NCBI GenBank assembly: GCA_020724105.1
Contig: DYHP01000006.1
Span: 1-25,992 of the forward strand
DNA from: Candidatus Methylomirabilis sp.
GTDB taxonomy: Bacteria > Patescibacteriota > Patescibacteriia > DYHP01
DNA length: 25,992 nt
Reading direction: 5' to 3'
Shown: positions 1-4,880 of the stretch, one piece after another
How the letters are laid out: the number at the start of each line of letters is the position of its first letter
Position numbering within the stretch: position 1 is the first letter of the stretch
The notes under the pieces: model-generated
What the model was told of the DNA's origin: nothing
Databases searched by the model: none
Seen by the model: the letters and a program-made list of their open reading frames with translations, nothing else
Translations under genes and position numbers: made by a program

Positions 1-634
1 TCGGTTCGGGGCAAGCCGCCAAAGGAGTGAATTCAACCACCGAACCATTGGTAATGTAAGTTCCAAGAACTCTCTCCCCGCCCTTGGTGACCAAAACATT
101 GTTTTGAATCATCGCGGAGTCAGGCGCTTGGTTAAACACGACTCTCACTGTCACATTCCGAATCGACACGCTGCCCGCGGGACTGATGGAACGGACGACA
201 AAAACATTTGAACCGAAACCGCCGCCGGGACCTCCGGGCGGAACGCCGATTTCCGCGCCGGGCTTGGTCGTCGCCTTAATCAAACTGCTTAAAATAAAAT
301 GACTCAAAGCAAAAGAGGACAAAACAAGAATAAGACCGATAACGGCATTGCGAATCACTGATTTCGCTCTGTCAACTTTTTTGGGGTCCCCGCCCGCAGT
401 CATCCATAAAAATCCGCCGTAGACAATCAAACCGACGATGATAATACCCAAAAGCCCTAAGAATATTCTGATAATTTTCGCGATAATAATTCTGATGTCC
501 TCGCCTGCCAAACCGATTTCCGCGCCGACCTCTTCAAGACCGACATTGACTTGAGCGTAAACAAAATGCCCCCAAAGAAATAAAACTCCGAGTACGGCAA
601 TCATTAAAATAATTTTGTAGTGTTTTTGTTTCAT
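1..634 (-). CDS. Pilin-like membrane protein with Ig-like domain, 3' end off the window
   Basis: The ATG at 634 opens a reading frame that runs without a stop to the left edge (about 211 codons seen). Residues 1-27 look like a signal peptide (MKQKHYKIILMIAVL..., ending VYAQ). Two hydrophobic helices follow (about 45-70 and 82-107), joined by a loop with YGGFLWMTAGGDPKKVD, the pattern of the T4SS-pilin-like proteins common in CPR genomes. After a Gly/Pro-rich linker (GVPPGGPGGGFGSN) comes the start of a bacterial Ig-like (Big_5 type) domain with SISPAGSVSIRNVTVRVVF. It is a paralogue of the proteins starting at 2483 and 10779, with a near-identical signal peptide. It is probably surface-exposed or envelope-anchored; the function is unknown. 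No Shine-Dalgarno is visible upstream. Confidence 0.85.
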   Translation of the reverse strand, partial: MKQKHYKIILMIAVLGVLFLWGHFVYAQVNVGLEEVGAEIGLAGEDIRIIIAKIIRIFLGLLGIIIVGLIVYGGFLWMTAGGDPKKVDRAKSVIRNAVIGLILVLSSFALSHFILSSLIKATTKPGAEIGVPPGGPGGGFGSNVFVVRSISPAGSVSIRNVTVRVVFNQAPDSAMIQNNVLVTKGGERVLGTYITNGSVVEFTPLAACPEP

Positions 635-647
635 TGTTTAACGGGAT

Positions 648-708
648 ACGAATTACGAATCTGAACGAATATGCGAATTCGTCATATTCGTATGAATTCG
701 TAATTCGT
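648..708. repeat. Long nested palindrome between the two Ig-like genes
   Basis: The arms ACGAATTACGAAT (648-660) and ATTCGTAATTCGT (696-708) are exact reverse complements. Inside them ACGAATATG (665-673) pairs with CATATTCGT (683-691), leaving a loop that itself contains GAATTC. No T-run follows on either strand, so a simple rho-independent terminator is unlikely. It lies in the 79-bp gap between two co-directional paralogous genes. Confidence 0.8.
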
Positions 709-713
709 TTCCC

Positions 714-2483
714 CTACGGCATTTTTTCGCACTTGTTCCTCGACGGCGTTCCGTTGCAACAGTAAGGAGCGGCATCGGTTGTCGCGCAAACGCCGCTTAA
801 GCTCGGGCCTTTGCCCGGCCAATAACAGTTCTGCATCAAGTCCTTAACTTCCGAATTGAGGCTCGGGTAATAATCAAAACGGACTTGGTCGGTTGAGGGC
901 GCGAACGGATTGTGCCGGATTGTCATTTTCGTCCTCGTCGGGTTATCCAGCGTCGGCTCGTTGTTGTTATTAAGATTTTCGCTTGCCACCGTGTACCAAT
1001 ATTCGTAAATCGGCTCGCTTATAAAAGCGACATTGCGCGTGTTCAAAGTCGTGGCGCTCATCACTTTGTCAAAAATGGCGAAAAGCGGGCTATCCAAACC
1101 AACGCTTCCTTCGTCTATGTCAGGATAAATTGAGAGAATCGTCGGCGGCCGCAAATCAATAGTGTTTGAGGTGTTAAAAATTGAAGAAAAATTGTCATTC
1201 GACGGACCCGAAGCGATGCCGTCGCCCGTGCCGTCAAAAGAATTAGCCGCCAAATCAACTACGCCGTCATAAGGAAATTCCGCCGCGGGCGGAGCCGAAC
1301 TTAATGTTGCTGCTTTAATCAATGTCTTGATTTCAGAATTTGCCGGCAGACAAAAAACATCGCCGCCGCAAGAATTGGTGCCGCAAAAATCATCAGTGAC
1401 GAACTCCACGGTTTTGTATTCATTGCCAATGGAAAAAGTGCCGGCAAGAGAAACATTGCCGCCTTTTATTTCAATATTATTAAAACCGGACAAAATTTCA
1501 CCCGTCACTTCGGCAATGCCCGAGGCCGAAGTCGGGTCAACTCCTTCGCTGAAATTCATTTGAATAATAACATTGCGCGGATAAGTGCCGCTGCGCGGTA
1601 TAATGCTCAAAAGTTTTGGCGGGGTCACATCCAAAAACACACCGGTTTCAAACTCCCACGCGTAACCCTCGCTAAAACTGCCTTCAAACGCCGCAGAACC
1701 GTCGACTTTTTTAATGCCGTCCCGACCGCCTTTCAAATTCACAGTGTACCAAACATTTTCAAGCGACGAACCGAGATAATCGTCGGGCATAAAAACAAAG
1801 GTCTTTCTGTCGGCAGTCATGCCCGCGCCTGCCGCGACATAGGGACCTTCTGTCCTTTGCGCGCTTTTTGAAATTTTGACGTTGTCGGTATTCAATTTAT
1901 CGCCCGCGTCGCCGAATGCGCCGTTGCCGTTGGTGTCATTGATGATGGAAGCGGGGTTAATCGCTTCTTTGAAAGTAATGACAATTCTGGAGTTGCGAGC
2001 GATGTCCCGCGCGCCCCTGGCGGGATAATGGCTTTCAATAATGCCCATGCCGAGAGAGCCTGAAAGACGTTCGTTGTATTGAGCGATATATGACTCAACT
2101 TGCGCCTGCCTGCCGTAAATCGCGTCAAATAAGGAATTGAAAATAAACTGGGTGATGGCAAAAGACGCCAAAATAATCAAAAGACCGATGACGCCTGAGG
2201 TTAAAATCATTTTCGCTTGGCTGACTTTTTTCGGCTCGCCGGCGGCCGTCATCCAAATAAAACCGCCGTAGACCACAATGGCTACGGCAATGATTCCCAA
2301 AAGACCGAGAAAAATTCTGATGAGCTTGGCGATAATGATGCGGATGTCCTCTCTGCCCAAAGGCAAAACTCCTCCCAATTCCTCAATGCCGGTCACATCT
2401 TGGGCAAAAACTAAATTACCCCAGAGTAATGTTACGCCGAGGATTGCGACTGTTAAAATGATTTTGTGGTGTTTTTTAAACAT
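714..2483 (-). CDS. Pilin-like membrane protein with about three Ig-like domains
   Basis: 589 residues. I chose the ATG at 2483 rather than the in-frame ATG at 2543, because it begins a signal peptide (MFKKHHKIILTVAIL...FAQ, 1-28) matching the paralogue at 10779. Two hydrophobic helices (about 48-73 and 85-110) flank YGGFIWMTAAGEPKKV, the T4SS-pilin-like hairpin seen in CPR proteins. The rest holds about three Big_5-like Ig repeats, beginning near HYPARGARDIARNSRIVITF (about 145), LLSIIPRSGTYPRNVIIQMNF (about 290) and ILSIYPDIDEGSVG (about 445). The last 25 residues are cysteine-rich. Likely an envelope or cell-surface protein; whether it takes part in a secretion or pilus machine is inference. 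A good promoter lies at 2532-2560 and the truncated repeat E1 is in its 5' leader. Confidence 0.85.
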   Translation of the reverse strand: MFKKHHKIILTVAILGVTLLWGNLVFAQDVTGIEELGGVLPLGREDIRIIIAKLIRIFLGLLGIIAVAIVVYGGFIWMTAAGEPKKVSQAKMILTSGVIGLLIILASFAITQFIFNSLFDAIYGRQAQVESYIAQYNERLSGSLGMGIIESHYPARGARDIARNSRIVITFKEAINPASIINDTNGNGAFGDAGDKLNTDNVKISKSAQRTEGPYVAAGAGMTADRKTFVFMPDDYLGSSLENVWYTVNLKGGRDGIKKVDGSAAFEGSFSEGYAWEFETGVFLDVTPPKLLSIIPRSGTYPRNVIIQMNFSEGVDPTSASGIAEVTGEILSGFNNIEIKGGNVSLAGTFSIGNEYKTVEFVTDDFCGTNSCGGDVFCLPANSEIKTLIKAATLSSAPPAAEFPYDGVVDLAANSFDGTGDGIASGPSNDNFSSIFNTSNTIDLRPPTILSIYPDIDEGSVGLDSPLFAIFDKVMSATTLNTRNVAFISEPIYEYWYTVASENLNNNNEPTLDNPTRTKMTIRHNPFAPSTDQVRFDYYPSLNSEVKDLMQNCYWPGKGPSLSGVCATTDAAPYCCNGTPSRNKCEKMP

Positions 2484-2490
2484 GTTGCAT

Positions 2491-2530
2491 TCTATAGCGT
2501 TGTTATGGCGTCGTGTGGCTTCTATATATA
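2491..2530 (+). repeat. E-family repeat, copy E1 (truncated)
   Basis: Holds AGCGTTGTTATGGCGTCGTG followed by the terminal box GTGGCTTCTA, the right half of the family seen fully at 10684-10770. Only two hexamers remain. On the coding (minus) strand the inverted box TAGAAGCCAC comes first and the start codon at 2483 follows about 30 nt later, so the box points away from this gene, as in E4. Confidence 0.8.
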
Positions 2531-2531
2531 A

Positions 2532-2560
2532 ATTATACAACACTTATCTTTATACTACAA
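2532..2560 (-). promoter_or_regulatory. Sigma70-type promoter for the Ig-like gene at 2483
   Basis: On the minus strand TTGTAG (2560-2555), a 17-bp spacer and a perfect TATAAT (2537-2532). The expected transcription start is near 2525, inside the edge of repeat E1, so the mRNA would begin at or close to the TAGAAGCCAC box. Confidence 0.65.
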
Positions 2561-2601
2561 TAATTTATATAACGAGCTGTGGATAAACCCCAGTATTAAA
2601 A

Positions 2602-2628
2602 CATTTCGGGTGCCCGGTACCCGAAATG
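2602..2628. repeat. Perfect 10-bp inverted repeat
   Basis: CATTTCGGGT (2602-2611) and ACCCGAAATG (2619-2628) are exact reverse complements around a 7-nt loop. It lies just beyond the terminator of the small-ORF operon. The same core (ATTTCGGGT/ACCCGAAAT) recurs as a perfect palindrome inside a glycosyltransferase gene at 18956-18979. Confidence 0.75.
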
Positions 2629-2631
2629 AAA

Positions 2632-2664
2632 CAAAAAAGAGGCCTAAAATTTGATTCAGACCTC
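2632..2664 (-). terminator. Rho-independent terminator of the small-ORF operon
   Basis: On the minus strand GAGGTCT (2664-2658) can pair with AGGCCTC (2645-2639, one G-U pair) around a 12-nt loop. It is followed at once by TTTTTTG. The stop codon of the last small ORF (2656-2658) lies in the upstream stem. Confidence 0.75.
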
Positions 2665-2859
2665 ACTTAAAATTTTAATAGTTATCCTCCCCTGAACCCC
2701 GTAACTAATATTATAAGACAAACAATAGACCCAATCATACCGATAATAAAAAATCCCTCCTTCCCAGATACTCACCCGTGGCTTCGTCGTTTCGGCGTAA
2801 ACCGTTGCCGGAAGAAAAATGGCAACAAGGACAATCGTCAAGATTTTCAAGTATTTCAT
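2656..2859 (-). CDS. Small secreted or membrane protein, fourth ORF of cassette
   Basis: 67 residues. Residues 1-22 (MKYLKILTIVLVAIFL..VYA) form a clear signal peptide with an AxA-like end. The mature part is only about 45 residues, rich in Tyr and aromatic residues, with a single Cys. A near-perfect Shine-Dalgarno (AAGGAGGAATAAAAATG) precedes the ATG and the gap to the upstream stop at 2862 is 2 bases, so it is surely translated with its neighbours. I do not recognise the family. The terminator starts at its stop codon. Strong Shine-Dalgarno use contrasts with the surrounding genes. Confidence 0.7.
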   Translation of the reverse strand: MKYLKILTIVLVAIFLPATVYAETTKPRVSIWEGGIFYYRYDWVYCLSYNISYGVQGRITIKILSEV

Positions 2860-2861
2860 TT

Positions 2862-3119
2862 TTATTCCTCCTTCTTTGGTAAGGTGTAGCTGTCCAAAAG
2901 ATTGAAAAACGTATCAGGAAGAACCTGGTCATCGTCCCGCTTGGGACCGGGGTTGAGCGGCTGCCCCAATTTTTTCTTGGGGACCTGCTTTTCTTTTGGA
3001 CTCTCGCTTTTTTGCTCTTCTTTTTGCTCTTCCGCAAAATAATCATCCACTTCCTTTGTCATTTTTTGTCTCCTGACTGTCTTGGTTTTCTTGATTTTCT
3101 TGGGTTTCTTGGTTTTCAT
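2862..3119 (-). CDS. Lysine/glutamate-rich small protein, third ORF of cassette
   Basis: 85 residues, extremely charged: a basic N-terminus (MKTKKPKKIKKTKTVRRQK), a mixed acidic stretch (DDYFAEEQKEEQKSESPKEK), then a less charged C-terminus ending in DTFFNLLDSYTLPKKEE. No membrane segment or known motif; probably largely disordered. The composition would suit nucleic-acid or polyanion binding, but that is only a guess. AAAAGGATATAAAAAATG gives a moderate Shine-Dalgarno, and the next ORF starts 2 bases after its stop. Confidence 0.65.
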   Translation of the reverse strand: MKTKKPKKIKKTKTVRRQKMTKEVDDYFAEEQKEEQKSESPKEKQVPKKKLGQPLNPGPKRDDDQVLPDTFFNLLDSYTLPKKEE

Positions 3120-3132
3120 TTTTTATATCCTT

Positions 3133-3411
3133 TTATCCGAAAAGAAGTTTGTAGCGAGGCCGCAGGAACTTTAGAACCATCGGCAAAAAGCGTCCCTCTT
3201 TCGTATTGTCTTTGTGCAGCAAAAAGCCGCACTCTAACAACAGGTCTGCGGTTTTGTCGGGAAAAGTTAGGGTGTCCTGCTCTGTCAATTGAAGCGCTAC
3301 GTCTTGCGCCGAGTAAGGTATCACTTCATAGACCACCGATATCAAATGTTCAACAAAATCCTCCTCCAACGAACAACACTCCTCGTGCCAACTGAGTTCC
3401 TTTAGAGTCAT
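3133..3411 (-). CDS. Hypothetical 92-residue protein, second ORF of cassette
   Basis: A soluble-looking protein with a Cys pair (HEECCSLEEDF), an acidic first half and a basic C-terminus (FLRPRYKLLFG). I do not recognise it. Its ATG (3411-3409) overlaps the TGA of the upstream 20-codon ORF in the ATGA arrangement typical of translational coupling, and GGAAGGGGGG lies just upstream as a possible ribosome site. It is followed by the lysine-rich ORF after 13 bases. Confidence 0.65.
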   Translation of the reverse strand: MTLKELSWHEECCSLEEDFVEHLISVVYEVIPYSAQDVALQLTEQDTLTFPDKTADLLLECGFLLHKDNTKEGRFLPMVLKFLRPRYKLLFG

Positions 3412-3470
3412 AGTCCCCCCCTTCCAATAATAAAGTCAATCAACTTCTGACAATCTTCCTTGTGTACCAT
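3408..3470 (-). CDS. 20-codon leader ORF (MVHKEDCQKLIDFIIGRGGL)
   Basis: An ATG at 3470 with a strong Shine-Dalgarno (AAAGGAGAACAAAAATG) opens 20 codons ending in TGA (3410-3408), which overlaps the ATG of the next gene. It could be a leader peptide coupling translation of the cassette, or a genuine micro-protein. No run of one amino acid suggests attenuation. Support is the ribosome site and coupling only. Confidence 0.55.
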   Translation of the reverse strand: MVHKEDCQKLIDFIIGRGGL

Positions 3471-3510
3471 TTTTGTTCTCCTTTCTTTTTATAATGTTGT
3501 TAAAGAATTG

Positions 3511-3606
3511 TTACCCCAAACTACGTAGGGTTTGGGGTAACCCTGTACCCAACGTGGTGCAGGGTTAAAGACCTAATTCCCTGCCTTTGTGAAAACTACG
3601 GCAAGG
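3511..3606 (-). promoter_or_regulatory. Structured 5' leader with competing hairpins
   Basis: The leader is about 158 nt from the predicted start to the first ATG. On the minus strand: CCTTGCC (3606-3600) can pair with GGCAGGG (3585-3579); GGCAGGG can alternatively pair with CCCTGC (3564-3559); AACCCTG (3566-3560) pairs with CAGGGTT (3545-3539); and TTACCCCAAAC (3540-3530) pairs with GTTTGGGGTAA (3521-3511). The mutually exclusive pairings look like a switch, but no U-run follows, so any control would act on translation or stability. It matches no riboswitch I know. Confidence 0.45.
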
Positions 3607-3635
3607 CACGCCAGACCAAATTGTCCGCATATTTT

Positions 3636-3665
3636 ATCTTACCACAAATCCGAAAACTTGGTCAA
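3636..3665 (-). promoter_or_regulatory. Promoter of the small-ORF cassette
   Basis: On the minus strand TTGACC (3665-3660), an 18-bp spacer and TAAGAT (3641-3636), followed by AAAAT. The -35 is good and the -10 fair (4 of 6). It lies between the tRNA and the structured leader. Confidence 0.45.
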
Positions 3666-3690
3666 ACTTCAGTAAGAAAAAAGCGCCAAC

Positions 3691-3806
3691 TTTACCCTCC
3701 CGCCAATTTTATACCAGGGGTGGGGATCGAACCCACGACCTAAGGCTTATGAGTCCTTCGCTCTAACCGACTGAGCTACCCTGGCATAAATTGGCGGGAG
3801 GGTAAA
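3691..3806. repeat. Perfect 19-bp inverted repeat enclosing tRNA-Met
   Basis: TTTACCCTCCCGCCAATTT (3691-3709) and AAATTGGCGGGAGGGTAAA (3788-3806) are exact reverse complements. Each lies 2 bases from an end of the tRNA. The arms resemble the terminal repeats of the in-frame elements at 17205-17322 and 18641-18758 (ACCCCCCC..CCAATTC), which suggests a related element that carries a tRNA. Confidence 0.85.
3712..3785 (-). tRNA. tRNA-Met (CAU), no encoded CCA
   Basis: A 74-nt cloverleaf. Acceptor stem GCCAGGG/CCCTGGT with G1-U72, D stem GCTC/GAGC, anticodon arm AAGGA-CTCATAA-GCCTT with anticodon CAU and one A-G mismatch next to the loop (31:39), T arm GTGGG-TTCGATC-CCCAC, discriminator A. CCA is not encoded. 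It could be elongator Met or, if lysidine-modified, Ile; the first base pair does not look like an initiator. The 19-bp flanking inverted repeat would extend the acceptor stem in the primary transcript. Confidence 0.9.
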
Positions 3807-3821
3807 CTGAGCTACCCAGCC
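3807..3821 (-). pseudogene. Fragment of a tRNA 5' end
   Basis: Minus-strand GGCTGGGTAGCTCAG repeats the 5' acceptor and D-stem start of a tRNA, differing from the intact gene (GCCAGGGTAGCTCAG) at two bases. It stops exactly where the 19-bp inverted repeat begins. A strong promoter ends 12 bases upstream, as if this were the start of an earlier tRNA gene later interrupted. Confidence 0.65.
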
Positions 3822-3832
3822 ATTTCTTATAA

Positions 3833-3861
3833 ATTAAAACAGAAAAAATATTCTTTGTCAA
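3833..3861 (-). promoter_or_regulatory. Promoter for the tRNA locus
   Basis: On the minus strand a perfect TTGACA (3861-3856), a 17-bp spacer and TTTAAT (3838-3833, 5 of 6). The predicted start is near 3826, a few bases before the tRNA 5' fragment and about 40 bases before the intact tRNA. Confidence 0.7.
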
Positions 3862-3866
3862 TTATC

Positions 3867-3948
3867 ATTCCCGTCCCGATGAATATCGGGGCGAACTCCA
3901 GCGGGAATCCGGAAAAAACATCTGGATTGCCCAACTAAATTGGGCAAT
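3867..3948 (-). terminator. Hairpin cluster after murI, possible terminator
   Basis: Downstream of murI on the minus strand, ATTGCCCAA/TTGGGCAAT (arms in 3926-3948, 5-nt loop) is followed 7 nt later by TTTTTT. Beyond it lie CGGGAAT/ATTCCCG enclosing CCCGAT/ATCGGG (3875-3890). The distance from hairpin to T-run is longer than usual, so termination is likely but not certain. The CCCGAT..ATCGGG hairpin also occurs at the murI start. Confidence 0.4.
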
Positions 3949-3961
3949 GACATCAAACATG

Positions 3962-4744
3962 TTATCCCAGCGTCACTTTTTCAACCTTAACATCCCCGCC
4001 GAGCCAATCACCCACCCAACTCTCCAAATAATCGGTTTTGTCGGAGACGAAAATTTTGCATTCCCGCCTTGTCCCTAAAAACGAAAAGCCCGAAGTTTCA
4101 AAAAATTTCGCGACTTCCTTTGCCACTTCTTCGGCGGAGTCAACCAGTTTCACGCCGCGTCCCATCACTTTTTTAATCGTCTTTTTCAATATCGGATAAT
4201 GAGTGCATCCCAAAATCAGGGTGTCAATTTTCGCTTTTTGCAAAGGTTTGAGATATTCTTTGACGATTTTCTCCGTCTCTTTTTGCCCCACCCATCCTTC
4301 TTCAACTATTGGAACAAATAGTGGACATGGCTCAGAATAAATTTTTAATTTACAATTTTCAATTTTCAATTTTTTTTCATAAACTCCGCTGCCGACGGTG
4401 GCGCGCGTCCCTATCACTCCAATCCTTCCATTCTTGGTGACTTGAACCGCTTTTTTTACCGCCGGCGAAATCACTTCAAAAATCGGCGCGTCGTATTTTT
4501 TCTTCAGAGTTTCAAAAGCGATTGCCGACATTGTGTTGCACGCCAAAACTATGATTTGCGCCCCGCGCGAAAGCAAAAATTCCACGCCCTCGTTAGCGTA
4601 TTTTTTAATCACTTCTTCGCTTTTGTTTCCGTAAGGCACGCGGGCCGTGTCGCCGAAATAGATTATCGGCCGATTCGGCAAACGCTTTAAAACTTCTTTT
4701 ACCACCGTCAGCCCGCCGAGGCCGGAGTCAAAAATGCCGAACAT
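3962..4744 (-). CDS. murI: Glutamate racemase
   Basis: 260 residues, normal length for MurI, which interconverts L- and D-glutamate for peptidoglycan synthesis in the cytoplasm. Seen: the N-terminal FDSGLGGLTV motif, DTARVPYG, the first catalytic cysteine in LACNT (C69) and the second in LGCTHYP (C180), and CPLFVPIVEEGW. I chose the ATG at 4744 because the protein then starts MFGIFDSGLGG as is usual; an in-frame ATG lies 6 codons upstream inside a palindrome. Around residues 123-132 the sequence KLKIENCKLKIYS is encoded by an AT-rich repeat (AATTTTCAATTTTCAATTT) like those in the intergenic spacers, although total length is normal. It is co-directional with the phosphohexomutase upstream. Confidence 0.93.
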   Translation of the reverse strand: MFGIFDSGLGGLTVVKEVLKRLPNRPIIYFGDTARVPYGNKSEEVIKKYANEGVEFLLSRGAQIIVLACNTMSAIAFETLKKKYDAPIFEVISPAVKKAVQVTKNGRIGVIGTRATVGSGVYEKKLKIENCKLKIYSEPCPLFVPIVEEGWVGQKETEKIVKEYLKPLQKAKIDTLILGCTHYPILKKTIKKVMGRGVKLVDSAEEVAKEVAKFFETSGFSFLGTRRECKIFVSDKTDYLESWVGDWLGGDVKVEKVTLG

Positions 4745-4748
4745 ACTC

Positions 4749-4768
4749 GCCCCGATATTCATCGGGGC
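4749..4768. repeat. GCCCCGAT..ATCGGGGC palindrome at the murI start
   Basis: GCCCCGAT (4749-4756) and ATCGGGGC (4761-4768) are exact reverse complements with a 4-nt loop, five bases upstream of the murI ATG and covering the place of a ribosome site. A second copy of the core lies at 3875-3890, just past the other end of murI. Confidence 0.7.
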
Positions 4769-4769
4769 T

Positions 4770-4880
4770 CAAAATTAAAAATTAAAAACCAAAAATTAAA
4801 AACAAAAATATAAAAATGAAAAAATAAAACTTTTGTATTTTTGCATATTTGTTTTTGGTCTTTGGTTTTTGGTTTTTAGT
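4770..4880. repeat. AT-rich imperfect palindromic spacer
   Basis: The murI-phosphohexomutase gap holds tandem AAAATTAAAAA / AAAAACCAAAAA units on the left and TTTTTGGTCTTTGGTTTTTG units on the right, an imperfect palindrome of about 110 bp. Similar but shorter AT tracts lie at 9971-9990 and 19862-19980. Possibly a bidirectional transcription barrier; no clear stem with a T-run. Confidence 0.5.

Noticed and set aside
1327..1871. Long plus-strand open frames inside the Ig-like gene (1327-1563, 1560-1871)
   Set aside because: They are antisense to a well-supported gene with clear domains and have no start signals of their own.
3511..3606. A known riboswitch or T-box in the cassette leader
   Set aside because: No conserved core sequence of any class I know, and no terminator U-run after the hairpins.
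2632..3712. Cassette as an integrated island with tRNA attachment sites
   Set aside because: It adjoins the 3' end of the tRNA, but I find no repeat of the tRNA 3' end at the far side and no integrase.
4345..4378. AT-rich stretch in murI as a clear insertion
   Set aside because: The DNA resembles intergenic AT repeats, but the protein is the normal length at this point, so it may be substitution or simple composition.
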